NCBI GenBank assembly: GCA_023389295.1
Contig: JAEWEO010000310.1
Coordinates: 6,391 to 70,390 of the forward strand
Length of the DNA: 64,000 nt
Direction: 5' to 3'
Source of the DNA: Bacillota bacterium
Lineage (GTDB): Bacteria; Bacillota; Clostridia; Lachnospirales; Lachnospiraceae
Positions 9,213-16,795 of the stretch are shown one piece after another. The stretch's first letter is position 1. Every line of letters begins with the position of its first letter. The translations under genes and the position numbers were made by a program. The notes beneath the pieces were generated by a model. That model ran no database searches and was not told the DNA's origin. It saw only the letters and a program-made list of their open reading frames with translations.

Positions 9213-9506
9213 TCACCGCTTTCTTTCGATTAAGGTATGATCAATCTCCTGATCATCCACAATCCCCACAACCGTTGCATCAACCGGGATATCAAGACTA
9301 CCTGCCGCCCCTCTTGCTGAACTTCCTCCAACAAAGATTACCGTTTCGCCGATTCCCGCTCCTATAATATCAGCTGCAACAATGGGTGACTTATCGCCTG
9401 ATTCATCAATTATATTAATTGGTTGAATGATCAGTAATTTCAAACCAGCGAGTTTTTGCTCCTTTCTGGTTGCCCAGATATTGCCGATGACCCTTCCTAT
9501 TTGCAT
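9213..9506 (-). CDS. eutN: EutN, pentameric microcompartment vertex protein
   Basis: A 97-residue BMC-P (EutN/CcmL) protein that forms pentamers capping the vertices of the shell. Family features are visible: the start MQIGRVIGNIWATRKEQKL, GLKLLIIQP, then VAADIIGAGIGETVIFVGGSSAR and the C-terminal PVDATVVGIVD. Length is typical. It is four bases from the pduS-like gene and 11 from the gene upstream. Confidence 0.95.
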   Translation of the reverse strand: MQIGRVIGNIWATRKEQKLAGLKLLIIQPINIIDESGDKSPIVAADIIGAGIGETVIFVGGSSARGAAGSLDIPVDATVVGIVDDQEIDHTLIERKR

Positions 9507-9517
9507 GTATTTTCCCC

Positions 9518-10291
9518 CTATTTTCCGCAGGTAGAAGCTACTCGTTGGATTTTAATTTTTCTATTATGTAAATACTCTTTCGCCAAGTCACTTAGTATAG
9601 CCTTACTGCTAATATGAATACAACTAGTTCCATCATAAATGGATTTCTTAATATCGCTTTCCGTGATCACTTTTTTATCAATGAGAATAATGTTTGAATT
9701 AAGTGCATCCATTAACTTTACATCATCCTTTGATTTATCGGGTTGCGCTTCTAAATCTTGTAGGTTTATCCTTTCCTGACAGATATGACTGGGGCAACAA
9801 GATGTTAGGATTAACTCCATCTCCCTCTCATCGCAGATAATGACACCACAAGCTTCTAATAGCTTAAGTTTTTCGATCATCATGGCATAATAAGCCTTTG
9901 GTGCTGTTTTCTCATATTGATACAACTCTATCCCGGATTTTGGAATTAGAATTTTTTCACCCAATAAAATTGCCTTTGACGCCAGGCTAAGAAAGGGTGA
10001 ATCACAAATTCCTCCTGCTAATTTACAAAGTGCATGATTCGTGAGGTGATAAATGACAACCATATCATAATCATCCATCTCACAGTTATAATCCTTTAAG
10101 AAAGCACATTCTATTTCACAGCAGGTCTGAAGTTTTGAGTTTTCCAGCAGTTCGTGACATATGGTTTGATGTTGCTCTGTTAGTATTAATACTTTATTTT
10201 TATTGGTAGGCAAATTGTTGCTCACATCCTGTTCGGATAATTTCTTCATTACCCTGGACAGAATCTCATCTACCAATAGCATATAGTCCAT
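9518..10291 (-). CDS. Conserved Firmicute eut-operon protein of unknown function (TIGR02536-like)
   Basis: About 257 residues. The start is set at 10291 because AAGGAG lies 7 bases before this ATG; the longer frame has no ribosome site and overlaps eutJ. The first residues, MDYMLLVDEILSRVMKKLSE, form an amphipathic helix like a cargo-targeting peptide. The rest looks alpha/beta (VLILTEQHQ, DYDMVVIYHLTNHALCKLA) and includes a C-terminal KSIYDGTSCIHISSKAILSDLAKEYL, which resembles the closing segment of flavoprotein-like BMC accessory proteins and of the EutT leader. From memory it matches the family called ethanolamine utilization protein, eut_hyp, found in non-proteobacterial eut operons. No reaction is known. 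Confidence 0.75.
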   Translation of the reverse strand: MDYMLLVDEILSRVMKKLSEQDVSNNLPTNKNKVLILTEQHQTICHELLENSKLQTCCEIECAFLKDYNCEMDDYDMVVIYHLTNHALCKLAGGICDSPFLSLASKAILLGEKILIPKSGIELYQYEKTAPKAYYAMMIEKLKLLEACGVIICDEREMELILTSCCPSHICQERINLQDLEAQPDKSKDDVKLMDALNSNIILIDKKVITESDIKKSIYDGTSCIHISSKAILSDLAKEYLHNRKIKIQRVASTCGK

Positions 10292-10308
10292 ACGCTCACT
10301 CCTTCCGA

Positions 10309-11127
10309 TTAAATAATACAATTCATTGCTATGCCAGCAGGAGTAACAAGAAATGGGTTACGTGGTTTTACCGTTGGTATCCCCGTTTCATTCTCAATAA
10401 TCTTTTCAATTCCGGTAAGGCAACAGGTTCCTCCGCAGAGATAGATCATCTTTGTTTGCTCCTTATCAATGTACTTATTGATAATTGACGCCATTTTTTC
10501 AACGACTGCCTTTACCACAGGCAGTATTTCCCGGTGTCTGGAATAATCCTGCTTAATCCGTTCAGCTTCTGCAAACTGAATATGATAGTTACCCGCGAGT
10601 ACCAAAGATAGGTGTGTCCCACCTGTAGGTTCATCCTCAATACGAATAACTTTGCCCTCCTTAAATATTGCAAGACCGGTGGTTCCACCTCCAATATCTA
10701 CGACAACGCCATCCTGTATCCGGTATATGGAATTTGCTGCTGTTGGTTCGTCCAGAATGCTAACCACTTCAAAGCCCGCACCTTCAGCAACATACTGATG
10801 TGTTTTTGTGCTACTTTCGGTACCGGCAGGCATAGCAATCGCGCAGTTTTTCAGTTCACAGTCAAGCCGGGCCTCAAGCTTTGCCTTAAGCTCTTTCACT
10901 ATGGATAATGCTCCGCTATAATCTATTACTACGCCATCTCTTAAGACTCCTGCCGCCATTTTCTCACAGGCTATCGGATGATCCTCCTCATCTAATACTA
11001 CCAGCACAATGTAAGCCGTACCAAGATCAAGTCCACATTTTAATTTATTGCTTACCGGTTTAAAAGTTATTGCTTCTGACTTCTCCACCTGATCCATATA
11101 AGCATTCACACGTTCTAAATCCATCAT
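10309..11127 (-). CDS. eutJ: EutJ, actin/Hsp70-fold ethanolamine utilization protein
   Basis: A 272-residue member of the EutJ family with the ASKHA ATPase fold. The phosphate-1 motif GLDLGTAYIVLVVLD, the phosphate-2 motif VVDIGGGTTGLAIF, and a C-terminal adenosine-type motif LCGGTCCLTG are present. EutJ is proposed to be a chaperone or reactivation factor; its exact role is unsettled. The start is either of two adjacent ATG codons. It lies after pduL across an 89-base gap that holds no clear signal. Confidence 0.9.
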   Translation of the reverse strand: MMDLERVNAYMDQVEKSEAITFKPVSNKLKCGLDLGTAYIVLVVLDEEDHPIACEKMAAGVLRDGVVIDYSGALSIVKELKAKLEARLDCELKNCAIAMPAGTESSTKTHQYVAEGAGFEVVSILDEPTAANSIYRIQDGVVVDIGGGTTGLAIFKEGKVIRIEDEPTGGTHLSLVLAGNYHIQFAEAERIKQDYSRHREILPVVKAVVEKMASIINKYIDKEQTKMIYLCGGTCCLTGIEKIIENETGIPTVKPRNPFLVTPAGIAMNCII

Positions 11128-11216
11128 ACCTTCTATCCCTTGCCTTTCCGATATTTGAACTCTATTTAAGTATTTGAATAGGGCCTAATCGTGAGTTAAA
11201 ATCAAAGCTATTCATT

Positions 11217-11852
11217 CTATTCCTCTGACAAATGACTCGTTTTTTGTATTATTTTACCTAAAGCAAAGCCACTAATTGCTGCAGCATTTGCTTCATCAAT
11301 ATCGATATGCATTCGAAAGCTAAATTTACTATCGACTCGAATTACTACGTTTTGAAAAATGATGGGGCGTTCACTAAATACGTGTACACTAACACGCTCT
11401 TTATCCTTTAAATGAAGCTCCTTTGCCATATCCATCGGAACATGAATATGATTTTGTGCGACGATGACTCCTTCTGAAAGCTCCAACTTCCCATAAGGGC
11501 CTTCAAGAATTATCTTAGCGGAGCCACTAACATCCCCTGACTCTCGAAGGGGTGCCAAAATCCCCAGTTCTACACAATCACTTCTGGACAACTCCACCTG
11601 CGTCTTTTTTCTAACGGGTCCAAGTATGGCTACGTTATTCTTTTTTCCCTTTAACCCTATGAGATTTAACCGTTCCTCTGCCAGATACTGACCTTGTTGG
11701 GATAACTCCCGCTTGGGGTTCAAAGCCACTCCCGGACCAAAGAGTGTTTCCAAATCTTGCTGTGATAGATGTACGTGACGGGCGGATACTTCAATTTGAA
11801 CCAGACCGGCTTTTGAGAGACCGTTTACAACCGCTTGCACCAATTGTTCCAT
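11217..11852 (-). CDS. pduL: PduL-type phosphotransacylase
   Basis: Converts acetyl-CoA and phosphate to acetyl-phosphate, regenerating CoA inside the compartment. At 211 residues it is the usual length. The zinc ligands of the two beta-barrels can be read: HVH (H26, H28), HIH (H135, H137) and RMHIDIDEANA (H182). The N-terminal helix (EQLVQAVVNGLSKAGL) is a probable encapsulation peptide. It replaces the unrelated EutD phosphotransacetylase of the enterobacterial operon; no eutD is present. A strong ribosome site (AAAGGAGGAAAAAGG) precedes it, and it starts 13 bases after eutT ends. Confidence 0.95.
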   Translation of the reverse strand: MEQLVQAVVNGLSKAGLVQIEVSARHVHLSQQDLETLFGPGVALNPKRELSQQGQYLAEERLNLIGLKGKKNNVAILGPVRKKTQVELSRSDCVELGILAPLRESGDVSGSAKIILEGPYGKLELSEGVIVAQNHIHVPMDMAKELHLKDKERVSVHVFSERPIIFQNVVIRVDSKFSFRMHIDIDEANAAAISGFALGKIIQKTSHLSEE

Positions 11853-11865
11853 CCTTTTTCCTCCT

Positions 11866-12651
11866 TTAGCGGTATTGTCCGGTCAGATACATGCACATCA
11901 TAATATGAAGAGCACTCGATAAGCGATTTAATTCTTCGATTATATCTGTCTTGGTGCATTTTGTACCTACACGAAATGCTTCCGAGGCTGCAACCTCCGT
12001 CTCTCTGATTGCAGTACGGAGTTGATTTAACAATGCGTATGTTTTACCCATGGTATAATCCGGTAAGGTCATTGGCTTTATATTGTAATATTTCATTGGC
12101 TCGTGCGACCGTTCCCGTAATTGTGCATGAGTAAATCCAAGTATGGTATCACTTTGCAGCTCTTCATTCATTACATCAGAACGCATTATACTTCTTAAGA
12201 CACCCAGTATTTCTGATAAATCCTTGATTATCTTCTTATTCTCCTCCGCCTCAGCTAAGATAGCCTGATCCAGTACAATGAGCGCTTGCAAGCTATCTAA
12301 TTTTCCGCGAAACAGAATCCTCGGATGATTTTTGGCTACCAAAACATTTCCGTACAAATGTGTCATATGCTCCGGTTTTTCCGTATAATAGGCACCCGTT
12401 TCATAATCAATGAATTTCTCACCGGCTGTACTGTAAGGCTCGGTTTTTTCTTTGGTTATTTCGGATTCACTTATTGCTATTTTATTTACATCTTCCTTAC
12501 AGGCATTTGCAATCTTAATTTTACGCTGCTGCAAATATTCTCTTGCCGCCGGTGACAATATTTTCCCGGGTTCAATGGAATAAACCTCCGGTTCTGTTGC
12601 TCTTAACTCTGCTCTGAGAATAGCCTCCGTAATCACTTTCAAAGGAATCAC
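11866..12651 (-). CDS. eutT: EutT-type cobalamin adenosyltransferase (Cys-free class)
   Basis: Makes adenosylcobalamin, the cofactor of ethanolamine ammonia-lyase, from ATP and Co(I) cobalamin. The protein is 261 residues. The N-terminal KILSPAAREYLQQRKIKI and the core KPEHMTHLYGNVLVAKNHPRI, FRGKLDSLQALIVLDQ, then DYTMGKTYALLNQLRTAIRE and the C-terminal TDIIEELNRLSSALHIMMC are family-typical. Enteric EutT has an H-x11-CC-x2-C metal motif; here the region after HMTH reads LVAKNHPRI with no cysteine, matching the Firmicute class described from Listeria that needs no metal. The PduS-like reductase downstream probably supplies reduced cobalamin. Confidence 0.92.
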   Translation of the reverse strand: MIPLKVITEAILRAELRATEPEVYSIEPGKILSPAAREYLQQRKIKIANACKEDVNKIAISESEITKEKTEPYSTAGEKFIDYETGAYYTEKPEHMTHLYGNVLVAKNHPRILFRGKLDSLQALIVLDQAILAEAEENKKIIKDLSEILGVLRSIMRSDVMNEELQSDTILGFTHAQLRERSHEPMKYYNIKPMTLPDYTMGKTYALLNQLRTAIRETEVAASEAFRVGTKCTKTDIIEELNRLSSALHIMMCMYLTGQYR

Positions 12652-12693
12652 CTCCTTATACTCCTGCGGCTAAAAGCCGCAGGAAGGAATTCT

Positions 12694-12978
12694 TTATGCC
12701 CCAAACTTTGGAAGTATAGATTCTACTTCATCGTGAGGTCTTGGTATTACATGAATGGAGATCACTTCTCCAACTCTTTCCGCTGCCGCAGCACCTGCAT
12801 CAACAGAGGCTTTTACCGCACCTACGTCACCACGTACCATAACTGTAACAAGTCCACCGCCAACATGTACCTTACCAATCAATGTAACATTTGCTGCCTT
12901 AACCATTGCATCTGCTGCCTCAATGGAAGCTACTAATCCTTTCGTTTCTATCATTCCTAATGCTTGCATTGTTGCCAT
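12694..12978 (-). CDS. eutM: EutM, hexameric BMC-H shell protein
   Basis: A 94-residue single BMC-domain protein, the main facet tile of the shell. The sequence MQALGMIETKGLVASIEAAD, the pore-side KVHVGGGLVTVMVRGDVGAVKA and the C-terminal SIHVIPRPHDEVESILP are nearly canonical for EutM/PduA/CcmK proteins. A strong ribosome site (AAGGAGGATAAATT) suggests high expression, as expected of the most abundant shell protein. It lies 18 bases after eutE. Confidence 0.97.
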   Translation of the reverse strand: MATMQALGMIETKGLVASIEAADAMVKAANVTLIGKVHVGGGLVTVMVRGDVGAVKASVDAGAAAAERVGEVISIHVIPRPHDEVESILPKFGA

Positions 12979-12996
12979 AATTTATCCTCCTTTTAA

Positions 12997-14472
12997 TTAT
13001 GCGGATTGCAACCGCTTGATTATTATTTGTACAATTTCTTCCACCCTGATAGGATCAATGCTAATCGAAGTGCACCTATCTTCATCCGGTTTTGTTCCTT
13101 CTTCTCTGATTTCCTCCATACTGCGAATACCATAAGCAACACGTTTGATGTCTAACAGATTCATAGGTCCCACATTTTCCGAGGTCGCACTTCCGCCAAT
13201 GGCGCCACAGCCTAAGGTTAAGGAGGGCATAAGCCCCGTCGTGCTTCCGATTCCACCCAAGGCGCTTGGCGTATTGACTACAATTCTTGACGCCGGAATT
13301 CTACGTGAGAAATAGCTGATCATATGCTCATCCTTTGAATGGATACTGAAGGTATGACCTGCTCCTTCATAGTGGAGTATTTCAATACACAGATCACATA
13401 CTTTCTCATAGTTCTCCGCCGTATAAAAAGCCAGAATTGGCGCCAGTTTTTCATTGGAATAGGGATGACCTCTTCCGACCCCGTCTTCTTTGGCTACCAA
13501 TACCCTTGCCCCTTCCGGAACTTGAAGCTCTGCAAGATCGGCTATGGTCTGTACGCTCTTACCTACAATCATAGGATTCATTGTTCCGTTGGCTCGAAGA
13601 ATAAAATCGCCTAATTTCTTTCGCTCCATCTCTTTTAGGAAATAAGCACCCTGCCGCTCCATTTCCTTTTGCACTTTATCCGCCATGTTATCCTCGCAGA
13701 TTACGGACTGCTCCGATGAGCAGATCGTACCGTTATCAAAGGTCTTAGAATCCATGATGCATTTGACAGCAGCCGCTAGATCGGCAGTCTTTTCAATATA
13801 AGACGGTCCATTACCGGGTCCAACACCGATGGCTGGAGTACCGGAAGAATAAGCTGCACGCACCATGGCAGATCCGCCGGTAGCCAGTATCATGGAAATA
13901 TCGGAATGCTTCATCAGATTTTCGGTAGCCTGCATGGTTGGGATGGTGATACAACTTACCAATTCCTCATTTCCCCCTGCTTCTGCGATTGCCTGACGAA
14001 TCACCTTTACTGTTTCAATGATGCATTTTAGCGCACTGGGATGTGGCGAAAATACGATTGCATTTCCTGCCTTTATTGCAATTTCTGCCTTATATAAGGT
14101 CGTTGAGGTAGGATTGGTGGAAGGAATAATTCCTGCAATAACACCTACCGGAATTGCTATGGAACGCACCTGCTTCTCTTCATCCCATGCAATTTCTCCG
14201 ATTGTTTTTAAGTTCTTAATCTCTTCATACACTCCACGGCTTGCAAATACATTCTTAATTACTTTGTCATCTACTAGACCAAAACCTGTTTCCTCATGGG
14301 CCATCTGGGCTAGGCGCCTCGCATTACGTACGCCTGCATTAGCAATAGATTTTACGATTCGATCCACTTCGCTCTGTGTCTTATTGCTAAGTTCTATTTG
14401 CGCTCTTTTTGCCTTTTCTACTAATTCCCGTACTTCTTGTACAGACAAAAGATCTTTATCATATAGCTGCAT
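12997..14472 (-). CDS. eutE: EutE, CoA-acylating acetaldehyde dehydrogenase
   Basis: Oxidises acetaldehyde to acetyl-CoA with NAD+ inside the compartment. The 491-residue protein has an N-terminal helix (SVQEVRELVEKAKRAQ), probably the targeting peptide, then the aldehyde dehydrogenase fold with the nucleotide-site residues IIPSTNPTSTT, GVGPGNGPSYIEK and the catalytic cysteine in DNGTICSSEQ (C251). Proline/glycine motifs of the C-terminal half (NTPSALGGIGSTTGL) match acylating members. It starts 4 bases after the EutK-like gene. No eutG alcohol dehydrogenase accompanies it here, so NAD+ recycling must use another enzyme. Confidence 0.96.
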   Translation of the reverse strand: MQLYDKDLLSVQEVRELVEKAKRAQIELSNKTQSEVDRIVKSIANAGVRNARRLAQMAHEETGFGLVDDKVIKNVFASRGVYEEIKNLKTIGEIAWDEEKQVRSIAIPVGVIAGIIPSTNPTSTTLYKAEIAIKAGNAIVFSPHPSALKCIIETVKVIRQAIAEAGGNEELVSCITIPTMQATENLMKHSDISMILATGGSAMVRAAYSSGTPAIGVGPGNGPSYIEKTADLAAAVKCIMDSKTFDNGTICSSEQSVICEDNMADKVQKEMERQGAYFLKEMERKKLGDFILRANGTMNPMIVGKSVQTIADLAELQVPEGARVLVAKEDGVGRGHPYSNEKLAPILAFYTAENYEKVCDLCIEILHYEGAGHTFSIHSKDEHMISYFSRRIPASRIVVNTPSALGGIGSTTGLMPSLTLGCGAIGGSATSENVGPMNLLDIKRVAYGIRSMEEIREEGTKPDEDRCTSISIDPIRVEEIVQIIIKRLQSA

Positions 14473-14476
14473 AACG

Positions 14477-15181
14477 TTATCTCTCCTCTTCTATGAATTT
14501 ACTGATGGAATCAATTAACTCATGTTTTGTTGCGAAGCGGATTTCTTTTCTTGTCATATTGGTTATGCCAACATCACGAGCAAGTTTGCGTAATCGATCC
14601 ACTGTCATTGATTTTAAAGCTTCTACCGTTATCTGACTTTTATCTAGTCCCTCTGGTTGGGGATGATTAAGATTCTCTTCGCTCGTTACACTTTGAGACT
14701 CCGGCATATCTTCTACTCGTTGTGTCTTGTTATGTTCCGGCAGAGGCTCTATTTGCTCTACCTTGTTTGATTCTGGCATTCCTTCTATCAGTTCTACCAT
14801 GTTTAATTCTGGCATTACCTCTATCAGTTCTACCTTGTTTAATTCAGGCATTACCTCTATTCGTTGTATCTTATTTGGTTCTACTTCTTCCTTGTCCGGA
14901 GAACGAAATGGAATTATTTTTTCCACTTCTTTTGATGGTCTTGGTATTACATGTACTGATATTATTTTTCCTACTTTACTAGCCGCTGTTTTTGAGGCAT
15001 CTACTGCTGCCTTTACAGCACCTACGTCTCCGCTTATTAATACCGTTACCAGTCCTCCCCTTACCATAGTCACATCAACTAGATTTACATTCGCCGCTTT
15101 TAGGGCACTATCAAGGGCTTCTATTGCTGTTAAATATCCATATACTTCAACCATCCCCAGAGCTTTCATCGTTTCCTCCAT
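14477..15181 (-). CDS. EutK-like BMC-H shell protein with 12-residue repeats and Rho-N-like C-terminal domain
   Basis: A 234-residue fusion. Residues 1-90 are a canonical BMC-H domain (KALGMVEVYGYLTAIEALD through SVHVIPRPSKEVEKIIP). Residues 103-162 are five tandem 12-residue units of the type NKVELIEVMPEL; the DNA repeats with a 36-base period. Residues about 184-222 (TVEALKSMTVDRLRKLARDV, then KHELIDSI) match the small helical Rho_N/SAP-type motif that binds nucleic acids or acts as a protein-interaction helix pair. E. coli EutK also has a BMC domain plus a C-terminal helical, putatively nucleic-acid-binding domain, so this is a functional counterpart with a different tail. It lies between eutL and eutE. 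Confidence 0.88.
   Translation of the reverse strand: MEETMKALGMVEVYGYLTAIEALDSALKAANVNLVDVTMVRGGLVTVLISGDVGAVKAAVDASKTAASKVGKIISVHVIPRPSKEVEKIIPFRSPDKEEVEPNKIQRIEVMPELNKVELIEVMPELNMVELIEGMPESNKVEQIEPLPEHNKTQRVEDMPESQSVTSEENLNHPQPEGLDKSQITVEALKSMTVDRLRKLARDVGITNMTRKEIRFATKHELIDSISKFIEEER
14696..14875 (-). repeat. Five tandem 36-bp coding repeats in the EutK-like gene
   Basis: Codes for five 12-residue units: NKIQRIEVMPEL, NKVELIEVMPEL, NMVELIEGMPES, NKVEQIEPLPEH, NKTQRVEDMPES. Units two and three are the most alike at DNA level. The array forms an acidic, proline-containing linker between the shell domain and the C-terminal domain. Confidence 0.9.
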
Positions 15182-15215
15182 TCATCTCTTTCCAAAGATT
15201 ATTTTGGTTTTAGGA

Positions 15216-15866
15216 CTAAAGCTTGGGATTATCTGCTACAAATTCAATGGCTGCCGCAAAAGCCTCACAGGCGGACTTGCAAGCTGATTGACTTCCGGTT
15301 AATAAAGCACCGCCAAAGTTGGTTTCTGACGGAGGCGCATATAATACGCACATTTTAACATCAGCTGCCTTAATTGCTGCATCCACACCATACATTGCTT
15401 CTAACGGAGGTGCAATGAGGTAAGCCAATGCTTCTCCTTCATTGATGCCAGCACCTGCAGATAAATAGGAGCCGGTACGAGAAATACAATGAGCATAGTA
15501 AACAATGGTATCGTCTTCGTTGGCTGATACAAAATGTGCTTCGTTTTCGATGGTGTTAACACAGGCCTCTAATCCACTCTTTACTTCTGCGGGATTTGGG
15601 CCGGCTAAGATACCGATGATTTCTCCGGCAAGTTTTGTATTGGCATTTGCTGCTCCACCATAAAAGCTCTTGGCATATACCACTTTAACATCAGCTGCCT
15701 TTGTTGCTTCATCTAGAGCAGTATAAGTTACATCATCACAATCTGCTGTAATTAATGCTAATGACTTCTGACCCGGTTCCAGATTTAAGGATTTTGCTAA
15801 ATCTGCGCTTACATTAGGTATAAGTTTTGTTGCAAGGACACTTGCTTTTACAGGATCTCGTTTCAT
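15216..15866 (-). CDS. eutL: EutL, trimeric tandem-BMC shell protein
   Basis: A 216-residue BMC-T protein whose trimers have a large gated pore. The family sequence is clear: ALITADCDDVTYTALDEATK, KSFYGGAANANTKLAGEIIG, then the second-domain FVSANEDDTIVYYAHCISRTG and the late APPSETNFGGALLTGSQ. It is the usual length (about 219). In E. coli EutL ethanolamine binds at the pore and favours the closed state. The gene follows eutC by 19 bases. Confidence 0.97.
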   Translation of the reverse strand: MKRDPVKASVLATKLIPNVSADLAKSLNLEPGQKSLALITADCDDVTYTALDEATKAADVKVVYAKSFYGGAANANTKLAGEIIGILAGPNPAEVKSGLEACVNTIENEAHFVSANEDDTIVYYAHCISRTGSYLSAGAGINEGEALAYLIAPPLEAMYGVDAAIKAADVKMCVLYAPPSETNFGGALLTGSQSACKSACEAFAAAIEFVADNPKL

Positions 15867-15885
15867 TTTCTCATCCTCCTATATT

Positions 15886-16779
15886 TTATAGTTTCAAATC
15901 AGTACCGCTGGCTTTGTGATCCAGTATGGTTTTAATAATTTCCGAAATATGTGCCCCCGCTTCCGCCGGTATGGTACCTTCTCTATGTATGTTGGATACT
16001 ACGGTTCTTCTGGCTTCCGGCATTCCTACGGTAGCCTTATATGCAATGTAAGCTGACATTGATTCTGCTGTAATAAGACCCGGTCTTTCTCCGATTAGGA
16101 CACAAGTAACCGTAGCTCCTGTTAATTCGGAAATATGATCCATGGCACCTACGCGTCCATATTTGCAGAAAAACGTTGTCCCAACCTCAATTCCATAGCT
16201 TTTTAAGCCCTGTATAATTCCTGGCAATACATCCGCTACATTAGCTGCAACAGCTGCTGAACTTAATCCATCGGAAACGTAGATCTGTACGGTAGGATTT
16301 TTCTTACATTTTTCCAGTACCGTTTTAACACCCTCATCGTTTAATTTTCTTCCAAGATCAGGACGCGTTAGATAAGTATCCTTGGAATCACATTGGCTCT
16401 TTACTGTAAAGAAGCCCATTCTATCGATAAAGTCTTGATCCACATCAGAAAATACTGCATCCTGCGCTGCAGAATGAGCCGCACGAAATTGAAGACTTGG
16501 CTCAGTCTTATAACGAGCACCGGCTTTCCCTATGCCCAAACGGCAAGGAGCATATCGTTTTAAATCTGCATATTCCTCTTTATTTACCGGATCTTCCACC
16601 AAGTATTGATTCTTGATATCCACCTCTGTAATATCAGGTAAGTAGCCATCCTCTATTAAGGAAGAAGTAGCTAAGCTATCCTGAGTAGCATGAAATACTT
16701 CAGCTACACTACTTTCAGATAAATTCATCTCTTTTAACACCTGCGCTATAATATTTCTTAACTCCTTTTCATTTACCAT
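15886..16779 (-). CDS. eutC: EutC, ethanolamine ammonia-lyase small subunit
   Basis: With EutB it converts ethanolamine to acetaldehyde and ammonia by adenosylcobalamin radical chemistry. The protein has 297 residues. The N-terminal ELRNIIAQVLKEM is an amphipathic helix, known in EutC as the signal that loads the lyase into the compartment, followed by a linker. The lyase core holds RLGIGKAGARYKT, VSDGLSSAAVAANV, and CVLIGERPGLITAESMSAY, the segment around the cobalamin site. It is 16 bases from eutB. Confidence 0.97.
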   Translation of the reverse strand: MVNEKELRNIIAQVLKEMNLSESSVAEVFHATQDSLATSSLIEDGYLPDITEVDIKNQYLVEDPVNKEEYADLKRYAPCRLGIGKAGARYKTEPSLQFRAAHSAAQDAVFSDVDQDFIDRMGFFTVKSQCDSKDTYLTRPDLGRKLNDEGVKTVLEKCKKNPTVQIYVSDGLSSAAVAANVADVLPGIIQGLKSYGIEVGTTFFCKYGRVGAMDHISELTGATVTCVLIGERPGLITAESMSAYIAYKATVGMPEARRTVVSNIHREGTIPAEAGAHISEIIKTILDHKASGTDLKL

Positions 16780-16795
16780 TCCTTACACCTCCTCT

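Noticed and set aside
11128..11216. Possible cobalamin riboswitch in the largest gap inside the eut operon
   Set aside because: Only 89 bases, with no B12-box-like element; far too short for the aptamer.
14727..15287. Long plus-strand reading frame opposite the EutK-like and EutL genes
   Set aside because: It is a shadow of the repeat-rich minus-strand gene; no ribosome site and no domain.
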